Shown in pieces: positions 47,836 to 60,076 of a stretch of 64,000 bases of DNA. Below the pieces are notes generated by a model. That model searched no databases. It was not told the DNA's origin and was given only the letters and a program-made list of their open reading frames with translations. The stretch lies in the NCBI GenBank assembly GCA_037367405.1, contig JAZKJV010009327.1, positions 248,001-312,000 on the forward strand. Direction: 5' to 3'. The position numbers and the translations under genes were made by a program. The stretch's first letter is position 1; each line of letters starts with the position of its first letter. The stretch comes from Ottelia alismoides (lineage: Eukaryota; Streptophyta; Magnoliopsida; Alismatales; Hydrocharitaceae).

Positions 47836-48657
47836 ATGGCACGATTTTATAAAGAAAAAATCACTGTAAAGATGTCATTTGATGAGTATGTGACAAACCA
47901 TCCTGCATTCCAAAAATACCTTAAGGTGAGATGCACACCTAAAAAGGTTAACAGGAAGAAAAACAACCAGAATATAAAGACACATATCTTGTCAGTAACC
48001 ACAACTTATTGTCTCAAGAATCAGACATTGCCAAAGAAAAAGAGAGACATGGATGCTCAGTATGTGGAGAGTCGTATTGACGACATTGCCTTTGCATGCA
48101 CACTCTTGGATAACTTTTCTTAAATCTACTTACTTACCTTAGCATTATATCAGAAATTGGAGTTGGGACCACTTCACAAATCTAGAGCTTTACTCCAATT
48201 CGCATATCGTTCAGTGAAGAGACCTAAGGGAGAAGTGAAGGATGTCGTTATCTCGATTGAGGGGCAGAACTATCAAGTTGACTTCACCTTATTAGACATG
48301 GAGACCCCCAATCATTAGAGAGAATCTCATATTATTCTCGGGCGGCCCTTCCTTAGGATTGCAGGCCCAACTTTCAATTATGGTACGAGAATGATGAAGT
48401 TCCGTTCTCCAAACGGAGATGCGAACCTTGAGATGAAGCAAACCAAGTGTCAGCGACCCGATTCTGAGAGTAGCACAGAGTACTCATTTTCAAAGGCAAT
48501 TTGTAGAATGATTAGCACAATTAGGATTTGGGGACAGATTCCTTCAGGACAGAGCGAGACCATTTCATCTGGAAAGGGCATCGTGGATGACGCAGTTTGC
48601 CAGGTGTTGTCTGATCTTGTGACAGATGCATCTGCCTATTCCCATGATGACATATAG
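47836..48657 (+). pseudogene. pol: E2 protease region, broken
   Basis: A basic N-terminal segment (KKVNRKKNNQNIK) is followed by ACTLLDNFS and a stop at 48121, then in the same frame ELGPLHKSRALLQFAYRSVKRPKG, VDFTLLDMETP, a stop near 48316, and IILGRPFLRIAG. The order matches the E1 protease domain, again with LLDN where a DSG/DTG motif is expected. The linker before RT continues to 48657. Confidence 0.72.
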
Positions 48658-48729
48658 ATCCATCTGGATCTGTCAGTTCCACCCCCTTCGGAACGATCAT
48701 GGGACATAGATGATGAGTCAGAATCAGCT

Positions 48730-50540
48730 TTGGCCGAACTAACGCGTTTCTTTGGTGATCCGACTCCCCATACTTCTAAGTTGGTGGCGAGTACTACGCA
48801 GCTTATCCCACCTTCATGCAGCACGGAACCATATTCAAATTCAGTTCAGCTAGATTTGATTGATGATAACACATTGTCGGAACTGAAATCACTTCCTCAT
48901 ACACTCAAGTATCCCTTTCTTACAGGACCCAAAGAGAGATATCCTGTTATCATTAGCTCAGACCTGACTTTAGAACAGGAGTCTAGGTTGTTAGAAGTCT
49001 TAGAGAGGAACTGCAAAGCAATTGACTGGACAGTGACGGATCTCGTGGGGATCAACCCCTCTCTCTGCTCGCACCACATTTTTATTGAGGATAATGTGAG
49101 ACCTTCTCGTGAGTTCCAGAGGAGACTTAACTCCAATATACGGGAAGTAGTGAAGAAAGAGATTGAGAAATGGTGCAAGGCAGGGTTTGTATAACCTATT
49201 TATGACTCCAAGTGGGTGGCACCACTTCATGTTGTCTTTAAGAAGTCAAGAATTCAGATGGTCACCAACGAGGAGGGGGTAGAGATCGCGGCACGAGTAC
49301 CCATGTCGTGACATGTCTGTGTTGACTACAGGCTCCTGAATGCTGCGACCAAGAAATACCACTTTTCCTTGTCTTTTATTGATCAGATCTTGGAGAGACT
49401 CATAGGGAAAGAGTTCTTCTATTTTCTTGACGGGTACTCAAGCTACAACCAGGTAGCTATAGCCCTTGAGGACAAGGAAAAGACAACATTCACGTGTCCA
49501 TTCTACACTTATGCTTTTAGGCGCATGCCATTCAGGCTCTGCAATGCCCGGGGCACATTTTAGTGGTACTTGATAGCCATATTTGCCGAGATGGTGGGAG
49601 ATTTACTGGAAGTGTTCATGGTTGACTTATCGGTCCATGATGATTCTTTTGATACATGTTTAGCGCACTTGGACCGAGTCCTCGCGAGGTGTAGAGAGGT
49701 GAATCTGGTACTCTCCTGGGAGAAGAGTCACTTTATGGTGACGGAGGTATCGTATTGGGGCATGTCATCTCCAAAAGGAAAATGGAGTTTGACCTTGCCA
49801 AGGTAGAGGTGATCCAGAAACTCGATCCACCTACCAAAGTGAAGTTAGTGCGGTCATTCTTAGAGCATGTTGGATTCTATAAAAGATTTATTCAAGAATT
49901 TTCAAAGATCGTTCGCCCACTGACTGAGCTCTTAGGGAAAAACATAGAGTTCGTTGTAGATCACAGGTGCCTGGAGGCCTTCGAGCTCTTGAAGAGGAAG
50001 ATTTGTACCTCGCCTATCTTACAAGATCCAGACTGGTCTCTCTCCTTTGAGATCATGACTGACGCCTCAGATTTTGCTATAGGAGATGTGTTTGGACAAC
50101 GGTGAGAGGGGATCCCATTTGCGATCCACTACATGAGCAAAGTATTAGATCCTATACGGAAGAATTATACGGTGACTGAAAAGGAAATGCTTGTTGTAGT
50201 ATGGGACCTCGAGAAGTTCAGGTCATATATTTTGGGCTCTAAGATGACAATTTACACTGATCATACAACCGTTCGATACTTAATGGAAAATAAGGACGCG
50301 AAGATGTGTCTTCTTAGGTGGATTTTACTCCTCCAGGAATTTGATTTGGAGAGAAAATATAAACTTGGAGTGAAGAATGTTGTGGCCGATCACCTTTCTC
50401 GGATTAAACTTAAGGATTCTCCTGATTATGAGCGGCTTAGAGAGACCTTCCCAAACGAGTCAGTTTGTATTGTTGACTCACTACCGTGGTATGCCAACAT
50501 GGTGAACTATCTCGTCTCAAAGAAGGTTCTCCATGATTGA
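48730..50540 (+). pseudogene. pol: E2 reverse transcriptase-RNase H, inactivated
   Basis: The entry segment 48730-49194 carries LKYPFL, YPVIISSDLT, INPSLCSHHIFIED and [15 protein letters not shown] and ends at TAA 49192. RT continues with stops near 49309 and at 49561: FLDGYSSYNQ (about 49420), FTCPFYTYAFRRMPF, and at 49615-49629 FMVDL where FMDDF is expected, so the first Asp of the catalytic pair is Val (codon 49621). A frameshift near 49750 leads into another frame with SFLEHVGFYKRFI, then RNase H: TDASDFAIGDVFGQ (stop TGA 50103), TEKEM, YTDH, VADHLSR. It ends at TGA 50538. Confidence 0.85.
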
Positions 50541-51603
50541 ACTAGGAGCAGCATTAATCGACTGAAGTCGGATTCGAGGAGATACCACTGGGACGATCTT
50601 TTCTTTTTCTTCGAAGGGTCAGATTGTGTTTGGAGAAGGTGTATTCCTCGGGAGAAATACCAGAGTGTCCTCACATATTGTCATTTACTTGAGGCTGGAG
50701 GATACCATTCGGGAAAGTGAACCGCTCACAAAGTACTTCAATTGCATCGGTCGACCCTGTTTAGAGATGCTATTGATTTTGTACGGTCGTGCCCGATTTG
50801 ATAAAGGATGGGAGGGACAATTGGATAGAGAGATGAGATGCCCATGCAGCCACTGATTATTTATGATGTTTTTGATGCATGGGGGCATAGATTTTATGTG
50901 TACCTTTCCCGACAATCAAGGACATGAGTACATATTATTGGTGGTTGATTATTTATCTAGGTGGGTGGAGGCTATCCCAACCTGAACTACAAATAGCAAA
51001 ACGGTCTGTAAGTTTGTGAGGGACCATATTGTTGTTAGGTTCGGGGTGACAAAAGTTTTGATATCTGATGGGGGTAACTACTTTGTGAACCGAGATATGA
51101 GATCTTTAGCTAAGGACTGTGGATTTGAGCACAGAGTTAATAGTCCTTACCACCCATAGTCCAATGGCATGGCAGGGGTTTTGAACGGAGAGGTGAAGAA
51201 TATTTTGCAGAAACTGGTTCGTCCCAATAGGAAGAACTGGTCCCAACTCTTGGACCAAGTTATATGGGCCTATAGGACAACCTACAAGACACCATTGGAT
51301 TCTTCACCATTTAGAATGATCTATGGCAGGCCACGCCATTTTCCCAAAGAGTTTATTCATAAATTCGGGTGGGAAATTAAGCAGATTAATTGGAGTTGTT
51401 GCTTAGGGAAGCTTTGTCGAGACATGAACTTGAACGGACTCGTGGAAATCCGAAACAAGGCACATGACAACAATTTGATTTATAAGGACAAAATAAAGAG
51501 ATGGCATGATCAGCACATTAGGTGCAAAGACTTTAACCCTGGCTCAAATCTAAATGGACGAGTCCCTTTGTTGTTAAGAAAGTACACGAGAATGGAAGTG
51601 TAG
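50541..51603 (+). pseudogene. pol: E2 integrase, inactivated
   Basis: The zinc-binding domain is too decayed to recognise (50541-50860). The core is visible in one frame from 50884: GIDFMCTF (first Asp), LLVVDYLSRWVEAIP, a stop near 50983, RFGVTKVLISDGG (second Asp), a stop at 51157 (CAG to TAG type), then SNGMAGVLNGEVKN, where the catalytic Glu is Gly (codon 51175). LLDQVIWAYRTTYKTPLDSSPF follows. The C-terminal GPY region is damaged; the frame closes at TAG 51601. Confidence 0.83.
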
Positions 51604-51864
51604 AGATAGTTGATCTCACAGATGGTGCACAATCTCATGTGGTGAACGGACAACTGTTGAAGCATTTTGTAGTTTCGAAAGAGCAGTTAGTCCAAGTCGA
51701 GGTCATCAACTTCATGCAGAGTTAGCACAGAGCAGATACATCATATTACTCTTCATGAAGATGCAGCATCAAGATTCAACAGCTTAGAAGATTCATTCAT
51801 CTTGTACATTCTCCCTTCTTTGTATATTATCCAGATGACATCGGTTCTCACACTTACTCATGTC
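51604..51864 (+). other. E2 spacer between integrase and hairpin array
   Basis: Remnant of the integrase C-terminus in another frame, then about 140 bp of noncoding spacer. No env-like sequence. Confidence 0.5.
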
Positions 51865-52175
51865 CTATACTTGAGCTAACCAAGAGCCTAAGTATAGGGG
51901 GAACCGATGCCTGCCATGTGTATATACTCATCCATTTCTCCTCTTGACCTCGTCCGCCCTATTTTTGCTCTTCTTCTACACTTAGGCTGACCAGGGCCTA
52001 TGTATAGGGGGGCGGATCGACTTCTATACTTTTTATTATTTTAGTCATCCTACGCTTAGCACGAGCTATGTCTTTTTCTCGCTTAGCACGAGCTTCTTGT
52101 GCTCCTGAGGACATAGCACATGCTAAGTATGGGGGGGGGTGAATATATCACATATATACTTCACCCATAGCTCGT
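51865..52175 (+). repeat. E2 hairpin array with polypurine-tract-like arms
   Basis: Short hairpins at 51865-51901 and 51976-52012 end in AGTATAGGGGG or TGTATAGGGGGG. A long hairpin pairs GCTTAGCACGAGCTATGTC (52054-52072) with GACATAGCACATGCTAAGT (52110-52128), followed by nine Gs. The loop holds a second CGCTTAGCACGAGCT copy. Downstream CATAGCTCGT (52166-52175) is exactly complementary to ACGAGCTATG (52061-52070). Confidence 0.75.
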
Positions 52176-52220
52176 ACTTTCACGTATTTTTGTATATTAT
52201 ACAATAATTACGGGGTGGGT

Positions 52221-52358
52221 AAAAAATCTCTTAAAAAACCTTTTAAAAACACTTTTGAAAAAATGTCCTTTCTTATTTACCTTACTTTAAAAATAATCTC
52301 TTAAAAAACCTTTTAAAAAAACTTTTAAAAAAATGTCCTTTCTTATTTACCTTACTTT
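52221..52358 (+). repeat. Two-copy 70-bp tandem duplication
   Basis: AATCTCTTAAAAAACC at 52225 and 52295 and AAATGTCCTTTCTTATTTAC at 52261 and 52331 give a 70-bp period with few differences. It lies just after the hairpin array in AT-rich DNA. Confidence 0.75.
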
Positions 52359-53721
52359 CCAAAAAAACTTTTTTCTTCTTTGTTGTAAAAAATATAAAAT
52401 TATGTTGAAAAAAAACTTTTTCTAAAAAAACTTTCTTCTTTTCCTTTGTTTTTCAAAAAAATCACAAAAATTAAAATCACAAAAAAATAACTAATAAGTA
52501 GGTTTAATCCCTGACACATTCACATTCGCACAAGACTAGTGAAGTTCAAGAACACTTGGTTTATAAGGTCTTGCGATTTTGAGTTAACCGGCCTTAGTCA
52601 TTAGGGTCTTTTACTTAATTATTCACATTTCCCTAATTTAAAAGATTTGCGTGCTATATTGCATGCTTAGTCTCTACCTTAAGAATATGATCAGCACCTC
52701 GCATACATGACTCCAGTTATGATGAGATGAGTTAAAATTTCACCTGAGGAACTGGGATGAGGGATTTGAGTTTGGACTTGATTTGATGATGCTCGAGGAT
52801 GGGATAAATTCAATGAAGGCTTCATGAAACCTGAGTGACATCACCTTTGGCCCGTATGAGAACATGGTTCTCGTACTATCTCTTGACATTTACCTATGTG
52901 CCAGGGTGTGATGAAATCTAAAAAAATTGTTGATCAATGTGCCCCAACTTTGGGTAAAAGCAGTGAAGCTAGCCAAAAGCAAAGCAAAGAAAAGAAATAT
53001 CAATGTTGAAAGAAAATCTCTCACCATACAAAGTCAAATATCAAAGAGCTTCCACCAAAGGCGAGCGCTCCCAACCATTTCAAAGTGTCCACTTGGACCA
53101 CCGCTATTAGGACCAGGAGTCGAGCTATCACCAAAAAAGGGATCTGCATCGTAAATGCTACAAGTCTGGGTGTGGAAGGTATAATAGATACTCAAAAAAG
53201 GCACACCCTGGTGTTCTCACAGGAAAACAAGTGCAGACGACTCCAACTTCTTTTGACAGACACACTGATCAACAAACAAAAAATGCATGTGTTGAGTTAA
53301 TAAGGCACTCTAGAGGATCCTTGTTCCAATGAGAGGGAGAGAAGAAATGACACAATCATATGCCATCCATCAACTGGCCTTCCATCTACACTTTTAACTC
53401 TGACAACTAGAGATACTGTGGATTGGATGCAAGAAATGGTTTATTCTCTAATGTCGAGGGTCGAGTTCTCAAGAGAGTCTCTTGTACTGGAACCTTAGGT
53501 GACGATGCGACTCTACTCTTGTAACTGCAGTCTACACTTAAGTCATATCCCTACTATATATGTATACAAAGAGAGTTGATGATTAGGGAAATTGGATACC
53601 TTTTGACTAGAGCTTGGTTCATCTTAGAATTTTAGGATCTCTAAAATTGAGAGTTCTTGAACGGATCAAGTCTTGTATTCACATGCACAGTCAGGGGTTA
53701 ATCCGACTTATTCGTTCTTTA
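52359..53721 (+). other. E2 AT-rich 3' noncoding region
   Basis: AT-rich first part, then complex noncoding DNA without the CTTCAAAAGAGG box seen in E1 and the composite element, so this part has diverged or been replaced. No supported coding frame. Confidence 0.55.
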
Positions 53722-53758
53722 TTTGCTCAAGTACTAGCAAAGTTTACGTATAAGGGGG
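53722..53758 (+). other. E2 polypurine tract with upstream stem-loop
   Basis: TTTGCT (53722-53727) and AGCAAA (53736-53741) form a 6-bp stem; TTTACGTATAAGGGGG follows directly before the 3' LTR. Confidence 0.75.
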
Positions 53759-56622
53759 TGATGAATCCGTGATTCATCATCTCAACATCTTGATCTTAGC
53801 AAAATTCTTGAGTACAATCTCAAATAAATGTCCATAAAATCAATAAATTAACAAAATGACTCTTGTAAATAAAATACACTAATTATATTATATTAAATTG
53901 TACAAAATAAATTAACAATAAAAAGCCGCAAAGTAAAGGAGTTTTTCACCTGTAAATAGCCCAAAACTTCATGTATTTTTCATAATTTTATTTCAACTCC
54001 TTTTTATCTAATTCTTTTTATGACTTGTTCATAAAAATGCATGTAAAATATAAAAATATAAAATAATTTCCACCTCAAATAAATACTCCTAGATCCTAAA
54101 GAGAAAAAGCTGTAGAGTCCAACTTCCCGACCAAATTTCCGCTCCATATGAACTCCAAATTCACCAAACTCACTTTTAAAGTTAGAAAATTATCTATCTA
54201 ATGTAAGTGATTTCACTAAAATCGGAGGTCATTTGCAAAATTTAGGTTTTGGGGCCTAGATGTATATTGTATATAATATAAATACTCATTCTTTCTACAT
54301 TTTTTATTTTTTTATTTTTTTAAATATTATTAGTAAAAAAATCTAAAAAATCATGGTTGTGTTGTATTTTGATTCTAGTATTTTATTGTATTTTTCTGTT
54401 GTAAAAATCTCTTATTAAAAAGACAAAAAATATAAATTAGAATAGCTAACAAAAAATGTACACGTTGTTTGTCTTCTTTTGTAAATTCCCTAATATTTTT
54501 CTTCTATATATTTTATTGTATTTTAGTAGCCTACTTCATTTTATTATTTATTTCATTTAATTTCCATTCTCTACAATAACCACCCATTCAACTCCATTAT
54601 TCTACCAATTTTCTAACTTCTAATTCAACTCCATCATCCTATTAACCTTCATTCCACTCCACCTCTCTAACCTCCATTTTTTCATCTCTTTTTATACATC
54701 CCATCCTCATCAATTTGCATTTGATCCATCTTTATGTGAGGAGAGCCTAGTTCCCAGAGTTGAATATGTGACAGCGATGCAACTGTGGTTAAGCGACGAC
54801 ATCCCTCTCTCCGGTGAGATCCGTTGGCTTCTTGTCCAACATCGCAGCCGCATCCGTGCGCTGCACGAGATCATTGCTTGCCGGCGATTTGAGCAAAGAT
54901 CGTACTTCTCGTGAGCACAACATAGACGACCGCCTTCATCGTAGGTAAGTTCTCTTTTTATCATTCAGCATCATTTATATTTTTGCATTTTTTATAACGC
55001 CACATTACCACCTACATAGTTCCATTTGTTCTACTTTATCATCTTTACCACCATCACCACATCATTTTTTCTCTCCACATCATTTACACTCCCTATTTAA
55101 CAAAAATAAAAAAATTAAAAAAAACTAAAAACAAAAAATTATTGCAGCGGGAAAAAAATTAAAAAAGGGTAATCAGCCTGGCATCCCTGCCTTCCAGCAA
55201 TCACCACCAGCGGTGGTGGCTCATCTTCAGCCATCGACCACCTCCTCCTGCCGGCTCCGCGCGTAGCCACACGCAGGCGGCTCCACCCAGCCGCGTCGTT
55301 CCTCATCGCATGGATCAGCTACGACTCCCAGCTCCTCCAACCGCCAGTCGGTGAGCCCGCTGTGGTCTCCTCACGCCCACGCGCGACGCACCTCACCGTC
55401 GGCCATGCCTTACCGCCGACCCGCGGCCCTTGGCCACTGCCTCCTCCTACGCCCCAATCCGCATGCAGCTGATTGAATAAGAAGGTCAAATATAATTTTT
55501 AATATTTTTTTATAAAATTACAATTTTGTCCTATTATGTTTTTATAATTACGAACAAGTCCTTATACATGTTATCTGTTAATTATATTTCCTGAATTGCA
55601 TAGACACCCATGTATTTACATTTTAATTTGGACCTCTATAATGCATCATTTCGTTCAATGAAAACTATCATGGTATTTAGCAACTAATTGTCTACCATCT
55701 GAACATTTATTTGTATTTTTGTGAGTCATGATGAGTTAATTAAAATTATCCAAGTGAAATTATGCATATTTTACCCAATCTGGACTCTTAAATTCATATC
55801 TCACACACAATGGCTCTAAAAATTTCAAAAAAATTAGGAATGGTGCCTTAACTTATGTTCTAATTACTTTCCAAATTTTATCAGAGAGTTGTATTGTGCC
55901 TTAAATAAATTGTAGAGTGATTGTAGTAAATGATTTTTAATTAAATCCACACACATCTATTTTCGAAGTTTTAGCTCCACTAGATTCCTTATGAAAATAT
56001 CTGTTTGAGATAATTCGCATTCTGGCTAATTTGTTAACGTGGATTTATTAGAAATTATTTATTTACTGTTGCTCTGTTTACATTTAAAAATCCATAAAAA
56101 TCCAATAAAATTATTATAACCTCCTTGCATCATATTTTGTTTCCAGTAAAATTTTCATAATTTTTGCATTCTGTTTGTGTGGAAAATTGCGAGAAACCCA
56201 TAAAAAGTGTGCATTTTTAATTATTTCATTTTAATTCTTAAAATTCCAAAAAATGTCTTTGTGATCGTCTCTCGATTAGGCTTCTAAGAAAAAAATATAT
56301 TTTGGCTAAATCTGATTAATTTCATATTAAAACTAATTTGGCCTAGTTGTTAGTTTTTTTAATGTCTTAATTCCTTTGCATTGTGCATTTTGTACTCATT
56401 TAGCATAAAAAAATTTAAAAATCCGCGTGGAAACCTAGACCTAAGTTTTTGAATTAACCCGACGTTGTTCCTTTGCCTTCCTGTATTCAACCCCGAACTT
56501 TCCTGGGATATAAATTAAAGTCGAGACACTCTTCACGGAGATCTTCTCTCGGTTCTGACTGATTCGCTAAATACATGTATTACAACGAACACCAATTAAA
56601 CCACGTATTAAGCGATTCATCA
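53759..56622 (+). repeat. E2 3' LTR
   Basis: Starts TGATGAATCCGTGATTCATC, ends GATTCATCA and aligns with 40980-43883 throughout. TATA-like TTTATACAT lies near 54691. Confidence 0.9.
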
Positions 56623-56627
56623 ATGCC
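56623..56627. repeat. Target-site duplication ATGCC of E2 (right)
   Basis: Directly after the terminal CA; identical to 40975-40979. Confidence 0.9.
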
Positions 56628-58034
56628 CGACCTCTAGTTCTACTCCCAGTCATATTTATCGTGACACGATCCTTTTCAGGATCCAACTCAAAACACTTCA
56701 ATTCCCGTGATGTAGTTCTTTCGTTAAGTCCTCGATTTGCATACTCATCAACACTTAGTGTAGACTCACCTATATATTATTCATATGCATATATACTCGT
56801 ATTTATGCTTATTTTAACTCACAAACCCTAAATTTTCAAGCCACTGCATCAATTTGATATTTAAACCTTGTTTTAGTGGGAATCACAAATCAACTTTTCA
56901 TACTTTCTTAAAAATAGCCAAAATTAAGGTTCTTCATATCAAAGAACATAAAATCAGAAATTTCAACGATCTTATACGAAAATCCAACAGCAAAAGAAAG
57001 GATTTCGTTACCTAATCGAGCTCTCTCTTGCGTATGCAGTGCTTTATTTTGTTTCGTTTTCAGAAAGGATGATTTAAGGCTACTGAAATGATCGAATTTC
57101 ATTTTTATATCAAAAACACTAGGAACGTGCCAAGAACACGAAGAACGAATGAAGAACACGAAGAAAACGAAAAATACACGAAGAACACGAAGAACGTGAA
57201 GAACATAATTTTCTTAAAATATGGCAGAACTTCCCCTTATATATGGTGATATTTCTAAGAAAATTTCAACAAAGTTTTCCCTTATACTGGAACATATTTT
57301 AAAAAAAAATGGAAAGTTTCCTCTATAAAATCATCGAGAGGAAAACAATAATGAAACTGAAAGAATCGTAAACCTAACTCATGAAGCAAACTAAGAGAGG
57401 ACTGTTCCTTCCTCCTCGTTCTCTCAACAGCGCTTCGCTAGCACTCCTTCCTCACCTCCTACTACTCCTCCCGACCTCCTGACCCTAGCCCTTGGGGTGG
57501 TGGCAGTGTAAATCGTAGATAATTGAATAGGAAGGGGGTATTTATAGGCTCCAGGAAACCATTAACCATGTTTAGAAACCATGGTTTAGTCCTTAACCGT
57601 GGTTAGCGGCCAATGGTTTTGACTTATGGTTTTGGCAAAAACTTATCCGAAACGTAGGGCTTAAGTTAGAACATTCCAGAGAATTCTAGATTCGCTAATG
57701 ACGCTTAATTAACACTAATCACGATTAACTTCCACTAATCATGATTTAACTTTTGCAGTTTACGTTTATCTTTTACTAATTATTTATTAGTATTCGCTAA
57801 TGATCATTAATTATTTTCAATCTGTCATTAGTTTCTTTAATCATATTTAATTAGTCTTAATGACAATCGTTATGGGTTAATGACACCTTAAACCTTTTTA
57901 CTTCTCTTTCTTCTGAAAATCATAACAAATCCAAACGAAGTCTGATTCATACGAAATAAATTCCATTGGTTTCCTATTGACGAGCAGGATCTTATGATAT
58001 AGGATCCGCGGGAGACCAAGTTCAAGGCTTTACA
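56628..58034. mobile_element. Solo LTR starting TGTCAC, right part
   Basis: Continues the LTR interrupted at 40979 and ends GGCTTTACA. It contains an array of GAACACGAA-like units (57131-57205), several CCATGGTT/AACCATGG-type palindromes (57560-57640) and repeated CTAATCATGATTAA-like motifs (57690-57890). A TATATAAGG-like TATA reads on the minus strand near 57235 and TATTTATAGG on the plus strand near 57539, so orientation is undecided. Confidence 0.68.
57131..57205. repeat. Short tandem array of GAACACGAA units
   Basis: At least six imperfect copies of a 9-12-bp unit built on AAGAACACG, inside the TGTCAC solo LTR. Confidence 0.65.
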
Positions 58035-58039
58035 AGCTG
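58035..58039. repeat. Target-site duplication AGCTG (right)
   Basis: Directly after the terminal TACA; identical to 40010-40014. Confidence 0.85.
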
Positions 58040-58729
58040 TGGGGTGCAATAAAGCTTCAAAAGAGGGATAGTCTACTGGCTCAAGAAGAAAAAATCCTCA
58101 TGTAAATGATGTCGTATATAGTATTAAAAAATTTTGAAAAAAATAAAAAAACTCCAAAAAAGTGGACAAGCCTGATTGAAAATAAAATGCATGACGAAAT
58201 GTATATATTTGGCTACATGGTCAAGCATCCTAGAATAGCCACACTGGCTACAGTTCATTCTTCTCTCCACCTCCTCTTCTTGAGTTGATTGTCACTTGAA
58301 CTTAGAAGGGAATACCTTGCTTCTCAAGGAAAGAGTTGTTGGATTGGGGAATTAGGGTCACCATGTTGGAGAAGATTGACTTTTACCGCTTCAGTAGAGG
58401 AGAGCTACATATCTCACACATTGTCCAAGATGGATTCATAGTCATAAGGTTTGCACATGAGTTGACGTATTCTGGTATGTCTATTGAGGAGACTTGAGCA
58501 TAGTTTTAGGATTCTCGAAGGTTGTTGTGTTTCAAATCCATTTCCCAATAAGGTTCTGATCGTAACTAAAATCCAAAGGACTGATTTAAACTCTAAACTT
58601 TGATTTTGCGAAGATAAGTTTAAGAATTAAAATCAATCCACGTTCTTTCTTTTCTTTTCTTTGTTTTTTATTTTCTGCACTTATTGCATAAGTGTTTGCT
58701 TGGGGCTAACAAAGGCAAGTATAGGGGGA
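58040..58729 (+). other. Second composite 3' interior, right part with polypurine tract
   Basis: Continues 40014 and parallels 18983-19720: CTTCAAAAGAGGGATA block, GATTGAAAATAAAATGCATG, then a weak TTTGCTT...TAACAAA stem-loop (58695-58713) and the tract AAAGGCAAGTATAGGGGGA just before LTR-C. Confidence 0.72.
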
Positions 58730-60045
58730 TGATGAATCTCCATTTCACCACCTTTATTCTATCGTTTTGGCCTAAAAACATAGCTAATGCATGCAAATAA
58801 CACTATTTTGCACAAATTAACATTCATTATTTACTTCATTTATTGTGTATAAAATATAGTTTTAATGCCAAAATTATAGAACAAAGAAAAGAAAAGAATA
58901 AGAATAAAATGCTAAAGGTATTTTCTGATCAGACTTAGGTATCTTGATGACCGGGTTGACAAGGAATAAGGTAGGGGGAGATAAGGGTCAAAAATCCAAT
59001 AAAAATCTCATTCTTTTATTCATCAATAAGTCCTTTTCCGACCTATTTTTATTTCTATTTTTATACCTCAAATAAAGAAAATTTGTACATGAAAGTTGTA
59101 GATAGAAATATAGATAAAAATACAAAATTAATTTCATGCAAAAATAATATACAATGTACAAATTATACTCTAAATAAAAAGTCAAAACGATGAATCTCGG
59201 ATTCATCACTCTAGATCTCATTTATTAAGCTCAAATACCTCAAAATCAACAGTATTTATGCATCTATTATGCATAATTAGCATTCATGCATCTTTTCATA
59301 AGAATCGCATTTTAGCACGAATTTCTGCATAAAATAAGAAGCCAAAAACCCCAACCAAAATTGACCTGTAAATAGCCTAGCTTCCCTGATCTTTAACTCA
59401 TTCATGCCAACTCCGAATAACCCAAAACCACCTCCATTGTGTACATATCACTGAAAGAATTAATAAAAAAAAAATAACTAGCCCAAATAAGTGGACCAAC
59501 AACCCAAACCCTAGTTTCAGGATTTTCGGACTAAAAACTTCACATCTTCCCCATCAAGTGTCTGTTTTAATCCTACTCAATTTTGAACTAATGTGCATTC
59601 AATTACCTTCAAAACAAGACCAAGTTCAAGTGATTCGGAGCTCATATGTGAAAGTTGGGTTTTGGGCCTCTGTTGTACACATTGTATTTTAGCGGTTTTG
59701 ACCTGATATTTTATGTACATATTTTATCAATTAATAAAAATCCAAAAAAATAGATTAATGTGTAATTATTTATCTTTGATTTTATCATATTTTTTTCGGA
59801 TTTTTATCTGGTTTAAAAATGATATAGAAATTATAAAACCTAAAAATCAAGGTATTCTATGTACATGGGATACCACAAAAATATCACTTTTTGCAATTGA
59901 TCGATTTTGGCTTTGATGTCTTCGTGAAAGTTGTAGATCTCATTGAGACGAGAAATTTTCGTGAAGAAACTTTTTCGATCCTATGCCATTTACTATTTAT
60001 TTTTGTTTTTTTTTAAATCTTTATTTTACGAATTTTCTGGTGCTG

Positions 60046-60076
60046 ACACGTGGCCGCCCCTAGGGCCGCCACGTGT
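60046..60076. promoter_or_regulatory. Inverted ACACGTGGC pair
   Basis: ACACGTGGC and GCCACGTGT face each other across 13 bp. Related LTRs keep the arrangement at 181-215 and 2013-2041. ACGTGGC is a G-box/ABRE core bound by plant bZIP and bHLH factors. Confidence 0.45.

Larger units (their letters stand above)
40980..56622 (+). mobile_element. E2, full-length Athila-type retrotransposon (heavily degraded)
   Basis: A 15.6-kb element with LTRs 40980-43883 and 53759-56622, primer site 43886-43903, polypurine tract ending 53758 and a perfect ATGCC target duplication. It inserted into a TGTCAC solo LTR that already lay in the composite element. Gene order matches E1 but the sequence is clearly diverged, so it is a separate subfamily. 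Coding regions have many stops and frameshifts, and catalytic residues of RT and integrase are lost. The LTRs differ more than those of E1 by eye, suggesting an older insertion. Confidence 0.9.
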
